From positions 267,001-331,000 of the forward strand of contig NZ_JAFCAR010000003.1 in the NCBI RefSeq assembly GCF_016820245.1: DNA of 64,000 nucleotides, given 5' to 3'. Of this stretch, positions 43,570 through 52,390 are shown piece after piece (position 1 is the first letter of the stretch; the number at the start of each line of letters is the position of its first letter). The notes under the pieces are model-generated. The model was given only the letters and a program-made list of their open reading frames with translations. It did no database searches and was not told the origin of the DNA. The stretch is from Jannaschia sp. Os4. Its GTDB lineage: Bacteria; Pseudomonadota; Alphaproteobacteria; Rhodobacterales; Rhodobacteraceae. The position numbers and the translations under genes were made by a program.

Positions 43570-45630
43570 ATGACCACCTCCATCGTCCTGGACCCGCTCC
43601 TGCCGCTCTGGCTGGTGATTGGCCTCGCCGCGCTGGCCGCCGCCATCGTCGTGCTGACGCTGTGGCGCCGCTCGCCGGGCTGGTGGCTGCGGCTGGGCTC
43701 GCTCGCCGTGCTGCTGGCCGCGCTGCTGAACCCCTCGCTCCAGTCCGAGGAGCGCGAGGCGCTTTCGGACATCCTCCTCGCCGTGGTGGACCGCTCGGCG
43801 TCGCAGACGCTCTCGGATAGGACCGAGCAGACCGACGCCGCTCTCGCCGCCTTGGAGGCCGAGGCGGAGGACGCGGGGCTGGACCTGCGCGTCACGACCG
43901 TGCGCGACGACCCGACCGGGACGCTGGCGATGGCCGCCCTGTCGGAACTCTTGGCCGAGGTGCCGCGCGACCGGGTGGCGGGCGCCGTGATCGTCTCGGA
44001 CGGGCGGGTGGCCGACGCGGGCCTCGCGCCCGACCTCCCCGCGCCGCTGCACCTGCTGCGCACCGGGCGCACCGGCGACTGGGACCGCCGCCTCGTGGTG
44101 TCGAACGCCCCGGCCTTCGCCATCCTCGACGAGGAGTTCACCATCACCTTGGAGGTGGAGGACCAAGGCGCGGCCCCGGGCGACCTGACGACGCCGATCA
44201 CCGTCTCCGTCGACGGGGGCGAGCCGCAGACCTACGAGATGCCCATCGGGCGGCCCCTCGACCTGCCGCTCGCGCTGCCCCACGGGGGGCGCAACGTCAT
44301 CGAGTTCACCATCCCCGAGGCCGAGGGCGAGCTGACGGCGCGCAACAACGCCGCCGTGGTCCAGATCAACGGGGTGCGCGACCGGCTGCGCGTGCTTCTC
44401 GTCTCGGGCGAGCCGCATCCCGGCCAGCGGACGTGGCGCAACCTGCTCAAGGCCGACTCGGCGGTGGACCTCGTGCACTTCACGATCCTGCGCCCGCCGG
44501 GCAAGCAGGACGGGGTGCCCGTGACCGAGCTGTCGCTGATCGCCTTCCCGACGCGGGAGCTGTTCATCGACAAGATCGACGAGTTCGACCTCATCATCTT
44601 CGACCGCTACCAGCGGCGCGGCATCCTGCCGGGGATCTACCTCGACAACGTGCGGCGCTACGTCGAGGACGGCGGCGCGGTGCTGATCGCCGCCGGGCCG
44701 GACTTCGCCACCGCCGATTCGCTCTACCGCTCCCCGCTCGCGCCGGTGCTGCCGGGCTCGCCCTCCTCGATCCTGCTGGAGGGGCCGTTCCAGCCGCAGG
44801 TCAGCGAGACGGGCGACCGCCACCCGGTGACCTCCGGTCTCGACCTGCAGCAGCCCGAGGACGAATGGGGCCGCTGGTTCCGGCAGGTGCAGGTCAAGCC
44901 CTCGCCCACCGCCCAGGAGGTGATGACCGGCTACGAGGACGAGCCGCTCCTGCTGCTCGACCGCGTCGGCCCGGTGCCCGAGGCGCAGGGGCGCGTGGCG
45001 CTGCTGGCGTCGGACCACGCGTGGCTGTGGGACCGGGGCTTCGAGGGCGGCGGCCCGCAGGCGGAGCTCCTGCGCCGCGTGGCCCATTGGCTGATGAAGG
45101 AGCCCGACCTCGAGGAGGAGGCGCTGCTCGCCACGGCGCTCGGGCAGGAGATCACGGTCGTGCGGCGAACGTTGGGCGACGCGCCCGGCGCGGTGACGGT
45201 GACGGCTCCGGACGGGATGGAGTCGGTGCTGGCGTTGTCGGAGACCGGCCCCGGCCAGTTCAGCGCGACCGTCGACGCGGACCAGCAGGGGCTGTGGCGC
45301 TTCGAGGAGGGCGAGCGGACGACGGTGATCGGCCTCGGCCCGCCCGCGCCGGCCGAGTTCGTGGAGACGGTGGCGACCGACGCGGTGCTGGCCGACGCCG
45401 TGGCCACGCGGCGGGGCGGGGCGATCGCGCTGGAGGCGGGGGCGCCCGACCTCCGGCCGGTGGCCGAGGGGCGCGCCGCCGCCGGGCGCGGCTGGATCGG
45501 CTACGTCCCGCGCGAGGCCTACCTCCTCGCGGACCTGCGCCTGACCCCGCTGGCGCCCGCATGGGTCATGCTCCTCCTCGCCGCGCTGCTCGCCGTCGGC
45601 GCGTGGCTGCGCGAGGGTCGGCGGACCTGA
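43570..45630 (+). CDS. Large membrane protein of the MoxR cluster, GATase-like periplasmic part
   Basis: A 686-residue protein. Two N-terminal helices (about residues 10-32 and 38-53), a vWA-like stretch (ILLAVVDRSASQTLSD), a beta-rich part, then a class I GATase-like domain at about residues 275-450 (VRDRLRVLLVSGEPHPGQRTWRNLLKADSAVDLVHF, EFDLIIFDRYQRRGILPGIYLDNVRRYVEDGGAVLIAAGPDF). One C-terminal helix (VMLLLAALLAVGAWL). No catalytic GATase cysteine is seen, so it is likely non-enzymatic. Starts four bases after the DUF4159 gene. Last gene of the operon. Confidence 0.87.
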   Translation: MTTSIVLDPLLPLWLVIGLAALAAAIVVLTLWRRSPGWWLRLGSLAVLLAALLNPSLQSEEREALSDILLAVVDRSASQTLSDRTEQTDAALAALEAEAEDAGLDLRVTTVRDDPTGTLAMAALSELLAEVPRDRVAGAVIVSDGRVADAGLAPDLPAPLHLLRTGRTGDWDRRLVVSNAPAFAILDEEFTITLEVEDQGAAPGDLTTPITVSVDGGEPQTYEMPIGRPLDLPLALPHGGRNVIEFTIPEAEGELTARNNAAVVQINGVRDRLRVLLVSGEPHPGQRTWRNLLKADSAVDLVHFTILRPPGKQDGVPVTELSLIAFPTRELFIDKIDEFDLIIFDRYQRRGILPGIYLDNVRRYVEDGGAVLIAAGPDFATADSLYRSPLAPVLPGSPSSILLEGPFQPQVSETGDRHPVTSGLDLQQPEDEWGRWFRQVQVKPSPTAQEVMTGYEDEPLLLLDRVGPVPEAQGRVALLASDHAWLWDRGFEGGGPQAELLRRVAHWLMKEPDLEEEALLATALGQEITVVRRTLGDAPGAVTVTAPDGMESVLALSETGPGQFSATVDADQQGLWRFEEGERTTVIGLGPPAPAEFVETVATDAVLADAVATRRGGAIALEAGAPDLRPVAEGRAAAGRGWIGYVPREAYLLADLRLTPLAPAWVMLLLAALLAVGAWLREGRRT

Positions 45631-45714
45631 TCGCTCCAATCCGACGGGCCGAGAGGCTTGCGAACCGTCCGCCCTCCGGCCACCCTCCCCCCGTCGCGGC
45701 GCGCAGGTGAAGGT

Positions 45715-45747
45715 TGCACTAAAGTGCCCCTCGTGCGCTATCATGCC
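45715..45747. promoter_or_regulatory. Candidate BoxR/BzdR-type operator, first TRAP operon
   Basis: TGCA-N6-TGCC at 45715-45728 and TGCG-N6-TGCC at 45734-45747. Half-sites start at 45715, 45725, 45734 and 45744, i.e. 10, 9 and 10 bases apart. A TTGCAC (45714-45719) and TATCAT (45739-45744) overlap the sites and could be the promoter (spacing 19), so a bound protein would repress. The same layout occurs before benzoate-CoA ligase and boxC. Confidence 0.55.
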
Positions 45748-45779
45748 GCAACCATGTCTCGACAGGGAGGAGAGACCCC

Positions 45780-46829
45780 ATGACCACCCGGAGAGCGCTG
45801 CTCGCCGCCGCCGCGTCCCTGACGCTGGCCCCCGCCGCCTTCGCGCAGGAGGTGACGCTCAAGCTGCACCAGTTCCTGCCCGCGCAGGCCAACGTGCCGA
45901 AGCTCGTCCTCGACGTCTGGGCCGACAACGTCGAGGCCGCCTCCGAGGGCCGCATCGAGGTGGAGCGCTACCCGTCCATGCAGCTGGGCGGCGTGCCGCC
46001 GGAGCTGATCGACCAAGCCGCCGACGGCGTGGCCGACGTGGTCTGGACCGTGGTCGGCTACACGCCCGGCCGCTTCCCCACGACCGAGGTGTTCGAGCTG
46101 CCCTTCATGGTGGGCGACGCCCGCGCCGCCTCCTACGCCTACTGGAACATGTTCGAGGAGGAGATGCAGGAGGAGTTCTCCGACGTGCACATCGTCGGCA
46201 CGTGGGTGCACGGGCCCGGCATGTTCCACACCGCCGATCCGGTGAACGTGCCCGCCGACCTCGAGGGGATGAAGATCCGCGGCGGCTCCCGCCTCGTGAA
46301 CCAGCTGCTCGAGCTGACCGGCGCCGAGCCGATCGGGATGCCCGTCCCCGCCGTGCCGGAGGGCCTGTCCAAGGGCGTGATCGACGGGACCACCATCCCG
46401 TGGGAGGTGACCGCCGCCCTGAAGATCCCCGAGTTGGTGGAGTATCACACCGAGTTCGAGGGCAACGCGCTCTACACGCTGACCTTCGTGCTGGCGATGA
46501 ACAAGGGCGTCTACGAGGGGCTCTCGGACGAGAACAAGGCCGCCATCGATTCGGTGTCCGGGCAGGCCTTCTCGATCTACGCGGGCGGCACGCAGGCCGA
46601 CGCGGACGGCCCCGCCCGTCAGGCGGCGGTCGACAACGGCAACGAGATCATCACCGTCTCCTCCGCCGACGCCGAGGCGTGGGCCGAGACGGTGCAGCCG
46701 ATCTACGACACGTGGATCGCCGAGATGTCCGAGCGCGGCAAGGACGGGCAGGCCCTGATCGACCGCGCCAAGGCGCTGATGGCCGAGTACGACCCGTCGC
46801 TCGACAGCTACGAGGCCCTGTCGAACTGA
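45780..46829 (+). CDS. TRAP transporter substrate-binding protein (DctP type), first TRAP system
   Basis: A 349-residue periplasmic receptor. Signal peptide is about residues 1-22 (RRALLAAAASLTLAPAAFA). The mature DctP fold has LKLHQFLPAQANVPKLVLDVWADNVE, YPSMQLGGVPPELIDQAADGVADVVW, and GLSKGVIDGTTIPWEV, with the Arg of MKIRGGSRLVNQ expected to bind a carboxylate. It is followed by its two permeases. The promoter carries box-like operators, so aromatic acids such as benzoate are reasonable ligands (inference). Ribosome site GGGAGGAGAGA. Confidence 0.92.
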   Translation: MTTRRALLAAAASLTLAPAAFAQEVTLKLHQFLPAQANVPKLVLDVWADNVEAASEGRIEVERYPSMQLGGVPPELIDQAADGVADVVWTVVGYTPGRFPTTEVFELPFMVGDARAASYAYWNMFEEEMQEEFSDVHIVGTWVHGPGMFHTADPVNVPADLEGMKIRGGSRLVNQLLELTGAEPIGMPVPAVPEGLSKGVIDGTTIPWEVTAALKIPELVEYHTEFEGNALYTLTFVLAMNKGVYEGLSDENKAAIDSVSGQAFSIYAGGTQADADGPARQAAVDNGNEIITVSSADAEAWAETVQPIYDTWIAEMSERGKDGQALIDRAKALMAEYDPSLDSYEALSN

Positions 46830-46848
46830 TCCCCGTCGGGATCGACCG

Positions 46849-46870
46849 GGGCACCCCTGCGGGGGTGCCC
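46849..46870 (+). terminator. Hairpin between TRAP binding protein and permease genes
   Basis: Arms 46849-46857 and 46862-46870 pair perfectly (9 bp, 4-base loop), followed by TTCGCTTG. Probably a partial terminator or stabilising structure that keeps binding-protein message above permease message. Confidence 0.55.
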
Positions 46871-46892
46871 TTCGCTTGAGGGGGGACGCGGG

Positions 46893-47468
46893 ATGCACCG
46901 GGCGGTGACCGGACTGGCGGTGGCGATGGCATGGGCCGGGGGGCTGATGCTGGTCGCGCTGATCGGGCTGACCTGCGCGTCCATCCTCGGGCGCGAGTTG
47001 AACGAGGTGGCGCAGGGGATGTCCGATGGCCCGCTGCGCGGCCTCCTGCTCGACACGCTGGGCGTGGGGGCAATCAACGGCGACTTCGAGCTCCTCGAGG
47101 CCGGCATCGCCTTCGCGATCTTCGCCTTCCTGCCGCTGGCCCACGTCACAGGCGCGCACGCCTCCGTCGACATCTTCGCCGACCGCTTCGGCCCCCGCAC
47201 CGACCGCGCCGCGCGCGCGCTGACCGAGGTGGTGTTCGCCGCCGTGCTCGTGCTCATCGCGGTGCAGCTCTGGGGCGGGCTGGAGAGCAAGCTCCGCTCG
47301 GGCCAGACGACGCTGCGGCTGCAGTTCCCGCTCTGGTGGTCCTACGCCCTCGCCATGGTGCCCGCCGCGCTGGCCGCCCTCGTGGCCTGCTGGATGGCCG
47401 CGATGCGCCTCCGGGAGATGGTCGCGGGCCGCGCGATCCTGCCCGCCGCCGAGGGGGCGGACCATTGA
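46893..47468 (+). CDS. TRAP transporter small permease (DctQ type), first TRAP system
   Basis: A 191-residue inner-membrane protein with four hydrophobic helices, as expected for DctQ. LEAGIAFAIFAFLPLAHVTGAHASVDIFADRFGPRTDRAARAL contains the typical G-H-x-xVD block. It pairs with the large permease whose TTG start overlaps its stop (TTGA). The ATG at 46893 follows GAGGGGGGACGCGGG. Confidence 0.9.
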   Translation: MHRAVTGLAVAMAWAGGLMLVALIGLTCASILGRELNEVAQGMSDGPLRGLLLDTLGVGAINGDFELLEAGIAFAIFAFLPLAHVTGAHASVDIFADRFGPRTDRAARALTEVVFAAVLVLIAVQLWGGLESKLRSGQTTLRLQFPLWWSYALAMVPAALAALVACWMAAMRLREMVAGRAILPAAEGADH

Positions 47469-48994
47469 GCGACGTCGCCGTCGGCCTGATCAGCTTCCCG
47501 GCGCTGCTGGCCCTGATCTTCCTTCGCGTGCCCATCGGGCTCGCCATGTTCGTCACCGGCCTCGTCGGCCTGGTCGTCGTGACCGGGGACACGACCGTCC
47601 CCTTCGGACGGCTCAAGTCCGAGACATACACGACCTTCTCCAACTACTCGCTCTCGATCATCCCCATGTTCCTGCTGATGGGCCACTTCGCCACGCTGGG
47701 CGGGATGTCCCAAGCCCTGTTCAAGGCCGCCGAGGGCTTCCTCGGCCACCGCAAGGGCGGGGTGGCGATGGCGAGCGTGGGCGCCTGCGCGGGGTTCGGC
47801 GCGATCTGCGGCTCGTCGCTGGCGACGGCGGCCACCATGAGCCGCGTGGCCCTGCCCGAGATGCGGCGCTACGGCTACGACGGGGGCTTCTCGACGGCGA
47901 CGCTGGCCGCCGGGGGCACGCTGGGCATCCTGATCCCGCCCTCGGTCATCCTCGTGATCTACGCGATCCTCACCGAGCAGAACATCGCCAAGCTCTTCCT
48001 CGCGGCCTTCGTCCCCGGCGTGCTCGCCGCGCTGGGCTACGTGCTGGCCATCTCCGTCTACGTCCGGATCAACCCGCACGCGGCGGGCACCCGCCCCCGC
48101 GTCCCATGGGGCGAGCGGATGCGCGCGCTGCTCGCCGTGTGGCCGGTGCTGGTGGTCTTCCTCGTGGTGGTCGGCGGCATCTACGGCGGCCTCTTCACCC
48201 CCACGGAGGGCGCCGCCGTGGGCGCGCTCGGCACCGGCCTGATCGCCTTGGCCAATCGCGGCCTCACGTGGCGCAGCTTGGGCGAGAGCTTCGTGGTCAC
48301 CGGCAAGTCCACCGCGATGATCTTCTTCATCGTGCTGGGTGCCGCCTTCTACAACGGCTTCCTCGCGCTGACCGGCGTGCCGCAGGGCATCGCCGCGTGG
48401 GTCGCCGACTCCGGCTTCGCGCCGCTGATGGTCATCGTGGTGATCCTCGCCTTCTACCTGCTGCTCGGCTGCGTGATGGACAGCCTGTCGATGATCCTCC
48501 TGACGATCCCGATCTTCTGGCCCGTGGTGCAGGGGCTGGAGTTCGGCTTCGTGTCCTTGGCCGAGCTGCACGCCCACGCCGCCGCGCCGGTGCTGGCCGA
48601 GATCGAGGCCGCGCTGGCCGCCGGGGTCGCGCCCCCCGTCGAGGTGGCCGCCGACATGCTCGCCTCCATCAAGGACACGCTGGCCGCGGGCGGCGAGCTG
48701 GCGCGCGAGCAGGTCCGCGCGCTGGAGCTGCGGCGCGTGAACCAAGCGGCGGTCAACCGCATCAACGCCGAGCAGGTCGCGATCTGGTTCGGCATCCTCG
48801 TGCTGATCGTGGTCGAGGTCGGCCTCATCACGCCGCCGGTCGGCATGAACCTCTTCGTCATCAACGCCATGGACCGCGAGACGCCGATGACCGCGACCTA
48901 CCGCGCGGTGCTCTACTTCGTCGGCAGCGACCTGATCCGCGTGGCGCTCTTGGTCGCGTTCCCGGCCATTGTGCTCTTCGTCCTGCCGTGGTGA
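47465..48994 (+). CDS. TRAP transporter large permease (DctM type) with a long insertion, first TRAP system
   Basis: A 509-residue polytopic permease. DctM proteins are usually near 430 residues. Conserved parts are GLISFPALLALIFLRVPIGLAMFVTGLVG, CGSSLATAATMSRVALPEM, IPPSVILVIYAILTEQNIAKLFLAAFVPG, GCVMDSLSMILLTIPIFWPVV and ITPPVGMNLFVINAM. The extra length is a helical, Ala/Glu-rich stretch at about residues 362-435, between IFWPVVQGLEFGF and IWFGILVLIVVEVG. The start is a TTG overlapping the DctQ stop; no better start is near. Secondary (Na+- or H+-coupled) importer of an organic acid. Confidence 0.9.
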   Translation: MSDVAVGLISFPALLALIFLRVPIGLAMFVTGLVGLVVVTGDTTVPFGRLKSETYTTFSNYSLSIIPMFLLMGHFATLGGMSQALFKAAEGFLGHRKGGVAMASVGACAGFGAICGSSLATAATMSRVALPEMRRYGYDGGFSTATLAAGGTLGILIPPSVILVIYAILTEQNIAKLFLAAFVPGVLAALGYVLAISVYVRINPHAAGTRPRVPWGERMRALLAVWPVLVVFLVVVGGIYGGLFTPTEGAAVGALGTGLIALANRGLTWRSLGESFVVTGKSTAMIFFIVLGAAFYNGFLALTGVPQGIAAWVADSGFAPLMVIVVILAFYLLLGCVMDSLSMILLTIPIFWPVVQGLEFGFVSLAELHAHAAAPVLAEIEAALAAGVAPPVEVAADMLASIKDTLAAGGELAREQVRALELRRVNQAAVNRINAEQVAIWFGILVLIVVEVGLITPPVGMNLFVINAMDRETPMTATYRAVLYFVGSDLIRVALLVAFPAIVLFVLPW

Positions 48995-49000
48995 GGGTAG

Positions 49001-49046
49001 CGCATCGCAGGGCCGTGGCGCGGCGATCTTCGCCCTGCGCGATGCG
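49001..49046 (+). terminator. Bulged hairpin after first TRAP operon
   Basis: Left arm 49001-49013 pairs with 49032-49046 except for a two-base bulge (49037-49038), followed by GTTTATCTC. It lies 7 bases past the large-permease stop and may end the operon. The U-tract is weak. Confidence 0.5.
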
Positions 49047-49184
49047 GTTTATCTCTCACCCCTGCACAACGCCCATGCGTCGCGGTACCGTTGAAGGATC
49101 GCCGTGCCGGGGGACGGCCCGGCGATGCGCGGCTCGGCTGCGCCTCGCGTTCCGCGCGGGTGCATCGCTCAAGAGGAATCTCGC

Positions 49185-49949
49185 ATGAACATCGAAGGCA
49201 TCGGCGCGATCGTCGTGGGCGGCGGCAGCGGCCTCGGCGCCGCCACGGCCCGCCACCTCGCCGAGCGCGGCGCGGACGTCACCGTGGTCGACCGCGACGG
49301 CGACCGCGCCGCGCAGGTCGCCGCCGAGGTGCTGGGCCATTCCGTGCAGGCCGACGTCTCCGTCGCCGAGGAGGTCGCCGCCGCCGTCACGACCGCGATG
49401 GCCCGCTTCGGGCAGGCCCCGCGCCTCGCGGTGAACTGCGCGGGCATCGCGGACGCCGCGCGGATCGTGGGCCGCGAGGGCAAGACCTCCGTGCCGCTCT
49501 TCCGCCGGGTGATCGAGGTGAACCTCATCGGCACCTACAACGTCATGTCCTACGCCGCCCAAGGCATGATGGACCTGCCCCCCTTGGAGACGGGCGAGCG
49601 CGGCGTGATCGTGAACACCGCCTCCATCGCCTACGAGGACGGGCAGATGGGCCAGACCGCCTATGCCGCCTCCAAGGGCGGGGTCGCGGCCATGTCGCTG
49701 CCCGCCGCCCGCGAGATGGCGCGGATGGGCGTCCGGGTCTGCGCCATCGCGCCCGGCCTGTTCGAGACGCCGATGATGGCAGGCCTGCCCGAGGACGTGG
49801 TGGCGGGCATCACCGCCAACGTGCAGTTCCCGCCCCGCCTCGGCGCGCCCGAGGAATACGCGAGGCTCGTCGCCCATATCGCCGAGAACTCCTATCTCAA
49901 CGGCGAGACGATCCGCCTCGACGGGGCGACCCGACTGCCCCCGCGCTGA
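49185..49949 (+). CDS. SDR-family oxidoreductase, 3-hydroxyacyl-CoA dehydrogenase type
   Basis: A 254-residue SDR close to type II (HSD17B10-like) 3-hydroxyacyl-CoA dehydrogenases. The nucleotide motif is AIVVGGGSGLGAATARHLAERGADVTVVDRD (NAD type, Asp after strand 2). The NNAG equivalent is VNCAG, and the active site Ser/Tyr/Lys are in VNTASIAYEDGQMGQTAYAASKGG. It may oxidise a beta-hydroxy acyl-CoA in the lower box pathway. Ribosome site AAGAGGAATCTCGC before the ATG at 49185. It lies between the first TRAP operon and the ligase operon. Confidence 0.9.
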   Translation: MNIEGIGAIVVGGGSGLGAATARHLAERGADVTVVDRDGDRAAQVAAEVLGHSVQADVSVAEEVAAAVTTAMARFGQAPRLAVNCAGIADAARIVGREGKTSVPLFRRVIEVNLIGTYNVMSYAAQGMMDLPPLETGERGVIVNTASIAYEDGQMGQTAYAASKGGVAAMSLPAAREMARMGVRVCAIAPGLFETPMMAGLPEDVVAGITANVQFPPRLGAPEEYARLVAHIAENSYLNGETIRLDGATRLPPR

Positions 49950-49958
49950 AACCGGAGG

Positions 49959-50001
49959 TGCACGATAGTGCATCTTCAGGAAAACGTTGCATCATCCTGC
50001 C
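49959..50001. promoter_or_regulatory. Candidate BoxR/BzdR-type operator, benzoate-CoA ligase operon
   Basis: TGCA-N6-TGCA at 49959-49972 is exact. A second TGCA-N6-TGCC at 49988-50001 lies 29 bases on. Half-sites start at 49959, 49969, 49988 and 49998. TTGCAT (49987-49992) followed 16 bases later by TACGCT (50009-50014) could be the promoter, overlapped by the second pair. The site sits in a short gap between the SDR stop and the ligase ATG. Confidence 0.6.
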
Positions 50002-50054
50002 ACATGGCTACGCTGAACCCGTCCGGGCCGGGGAGGGTCCGGCGGGAGGATGCC

Positions 50055-51596
50055 ATGCAGAACGCGAACGCCGCCGTCTGGCTGCTGGATCGCCATTCCG
50101 AGGAGGGCCGCGCCGACAAGACCGCCTTCCGCGAGGTGGGCGAGGGTGCGGGCCGGACCGTCACCTACGGGGACCTGAAGCACCGCTCGGCCATCGTCGC
50201 GGGCGCGCTGCGCCGGGCCGGGCTGCACCGGGAAGAGCGGGTGGCCTGCCTCGTGCTCGACCAGATCGAGTATCCCGCCCTCTTCTTCGGCGCGCTCAAG
50301 GCCGGGGTGGTGCCGGTCCTGCTCAACACGCTGCTCGCCCCCGACATCTACCGCACGATCCTCGCCGACTGCCGCGCCGCGATGCTCGTCGTCTCGGCGC
50401 CGCTCTTCGACCTCGTCCGCCCGATCCTCGGCGACCTCGCGGACCTGCGCGCCGTGGTCGTCATCGGCGACGCGCCCGCGGGGACCGTCCCGTGGGACGC
50501 CTTCCTCGACGGGGCCGAGCCGACGGAGGCGATCCCCGCCCGCGCCGACGAGGGGGCCTTCTGGCTCTACTCCTCCGGCTCGACCGGCGCGCCCAAGGGC
50601 GTGCGCCACGTCCACGGCGCGCTGCGGGCGACCGCCGAGACCTACGGCGCGCAGGTGCTCGGCCTGCGCGAGGACGACGTGGTCCATTCGGCGGCCAAGA
50701 TCTTCTTCGCCTACGGCCTCGGCAACGCGGTGACCTTCCCGATGGCGGTCGGCGCGACGACGCTGCTGAACCCCGGACGGCCCACCCCGGACGGGGTGCT
50801 CGACATCATCGCGCGCGAGGGGCCGACGGTCTATTGCGGCGTCCCCACCCTCTACGCCGCCACGCTGGCGCGCATGGCCGAGCGGGGGGTGCCGCCGGGC
50901 CGGATGCGCCTGTGCATCTCGGCGGGCGAGGCGCTGCCCTCGGACGTCGGCACGCGCTGGCTCGACGCATGGGGAGTCGACATCCTCGACGGGGTCGGCA
51001 GCACCGAGATGCTGCACATCTTCCTGTCCAACCGCCCCGGCGACGTCGAGTACGGCACCTCGGGCACGGCGGTGCCGGGCTACGACCTGCGGCTGGTGGA
51101 CGAGGGCGGGGCCGACGTGACCGGGCCGGACGAGGTGGGCGAGCTGCTGGTCCGCGGCGCCTCGGCGGCGGACGGCTACTGGAACCAGCGGGGCAAGAGC
51201 CGCGCCACCTTCGAGGGTGAGTGGACGCGCACCGGCGACAAGTACGTCCGCCGCGCCGACGGGCGCTACGTCTACTGCGGGCGCACCGACGACATGCTCA
51301 AGGTCTCGGGCATCTGGGTCTCGCCCTTCGAGGTGGAGCAGGCGCTCTGCGCCCACCCCGCCGTGCTGGAGGCCGCCGTCGTGGGCCGCGACGACGGCAC
51401 GGGCCTCACCAAGCCCGCCGCCTTCGTCGTCCTGCGGGACCGGTCGCTGGCCGAGGGCCTGGACCGCGCGCTGAAGGACCACGTCAAGGACCGCATCGGC
51501 AAGTTCAAGTATCCCCGCTGGGTCGAGGTCGTGGACGACCTGCCCAAGACCGCGACGGGCAAGATCCAGCGCTTCAAGCTCCGCGCCCCGGCGTGA
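50055..51596 (+). CDS. bclA: Benzoate-CoA ligase
   Basis: A 513-residue acyl-adenylating enzyme that forms benzoyl-CoA from benzoate, ATP and CoA. The AMP-binding P-loop is WLYSSGSTGAPKGVRHVH (about residues 173-190), followed by HSAAKIFFAYGLGNAVTFPM, which is characteristic of benzoate-CoA ligases. The A8 loop is YVYCGRTDDMLKVSGIWVSPFEVE and the catalytic C-terminal lysine is in KTATGKIQRFKLR. The ATG at 50055 follows GCGGGAGGA; the upstream frame extension is not used. Overlaps the next gene's GTG (GTGA). First committed step for the boxCBA genes downstream. Confidence 0.93.
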   Translation: MQNANAAVWLLDRHSEEGRADKTAFREVGEGAGRTVTYGDLKHRSAIVAGALRRAGLHREERVACLVLDQIEYPALFFGALKAGVVPVLLNTLLAPDIYRTILADCRAAMLVVSAPLFDLVRPILGDLADLRAVVVIGDAPAGTVPWDAFLDGAEPTEAIPARADEGAFWLYSSGSTGAPKGVRHVHGALRATAETYGAQVLGLREDDVVHSAAKIFFAYGLGNAVTFPMAVGATTLLNPGRPTPDGVLDIIAREGPTVYCGVPTLYAATLARMAERGVPPGRMRLCISAGEALPSDVGTRWLDAWGVDILDGVGSTEMLHIFLSNRPGDVEYGTSGTAVPGYDLRLVDEGGADVTGPDEVGELLVRGASAADGYWNQRGKSRATFEGEWTRTGDKYVRRADGRYVYCGRTDDMLKVSGIWVSPFEVEQALCAHPAVLEAAVVGRDDGTGLTKPAAFVVLRDRSLAEGLDRALKDHVKDRIGKFKYPRWVEVVDDLPKTATGKIQRFKLRAPA

Positions 51597-52390
51597 CCTG
51601 GGCCCCGGAGCGCATCGACGGGCTGGAGGTCGCCGCATGGGGTCCGCCCCCGGCGCAGGCGCCGACGCTGGTGCTGCTGCACGAGGGGCTGGGCTCGGTG
51701 GGCCTGTGGCGCGACTGGCCGGACGCCCTCGTGGCGGCGACGGGGCTGGGCGCGCTCGCCTACTCCCGCGCGGGGCACGGGCGATCGGTCCCCCACGACG
51801 GTCCGCGCGACGCGAGCCGGTTCGAGGCCGAGGCCGCGCGGGTCCTGCCCGCCGTGCTGGACGGCGCGGGCGTGGGCCGCTGCATCCTCCTCGGCCACTC
51901 CGACGGCGCGACCATCGCCGCGCTCCACGCGGGCCGGGTGGCCGACCCCCGCGTCCGGGGGCTGATCCTCGTCGCCCCGCACTTCTTCGCCGAACCCGAG
52001 GGGCTGTCGGCCATCGCCGCCACGAAGCGCGCCTTCGACGGGGGCGACCTGCGGTCCCGCATGGCCAAGCACCACGACGATCCCGACGCGGCCTTCGGCG
52101 GCTGGGCGGGCACGTGGCTGGACCCGGCCTTCGCGGACTGGGACGTCACCGACGCCATCGACCACTGGCGCATCCCCGCGCTGGTGATCCAAGGCGACGC
52201 CGACCCCTACGGCTCCCTCGCCCATCTGGAGGCGACGGAGGCGCGCAGCTACGCCCCCGTCGAGCGGCTGGTGCTGCCGGGCGTCGGCCACGCCCCGCAC
52301 CACGAGGCCCGGGATGCCACGACCGGCGCCGTCGCCGCCTTCTGCGCCCGGCTCATGGCGATGGAGGCGCGCCCGGGTGCCCCCGCCTGA
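51593..52390 (+). CDS. Alpha/beta hydrolase
   Basis: A 265-residue alpha/beta hydrolase. The oxyanion region is LVLLHEGLGSVGLWRDWP, the nucleophile elbow is ILLGHSDGATIAALHA (Ser about residue 103), the Asp is in ALVIQGDADPYG, and the His in VLPGVGHAPHHEA. Similar hydrolases occur in aerobic benzoyl-CoA clusters, where they may cleave a stalled CoA ester or lactone; this role is inference. GTG start at 51593 overlaps the ligase stop. Confidence 0.9.
   Translation: MTWAPERIDGLEVAAWGPPPAQAPTLVLLHEGLGSVGLWRDWPDALVAATGLGALAYSRAGHGRSVPHDGPRDASRFEAEAARVLPAVLDGAGVGRCILLGHSDGATIAALHAGRVADPRVRGLILVAPHFFAEPEGLSAIAATKRAFDGGDLRSRMAKHHDDPDAAFGGWAGTWLDPAFADWDVTDAIDHWRIPALVIQGDADPYGSLAHLEATEARSYAPVERLVLPGVGHAPHHEARDATTGAVAAFCARLMAMEARPGAPA

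Noticed and set aside
49063-49079. TGCA...TGCG pair upstream of the SDR gene
   Set aside because: The spacer is 9 bases instead of 6 and there is no second pair, so it does not match the operator pattern seen at the other three promoters.
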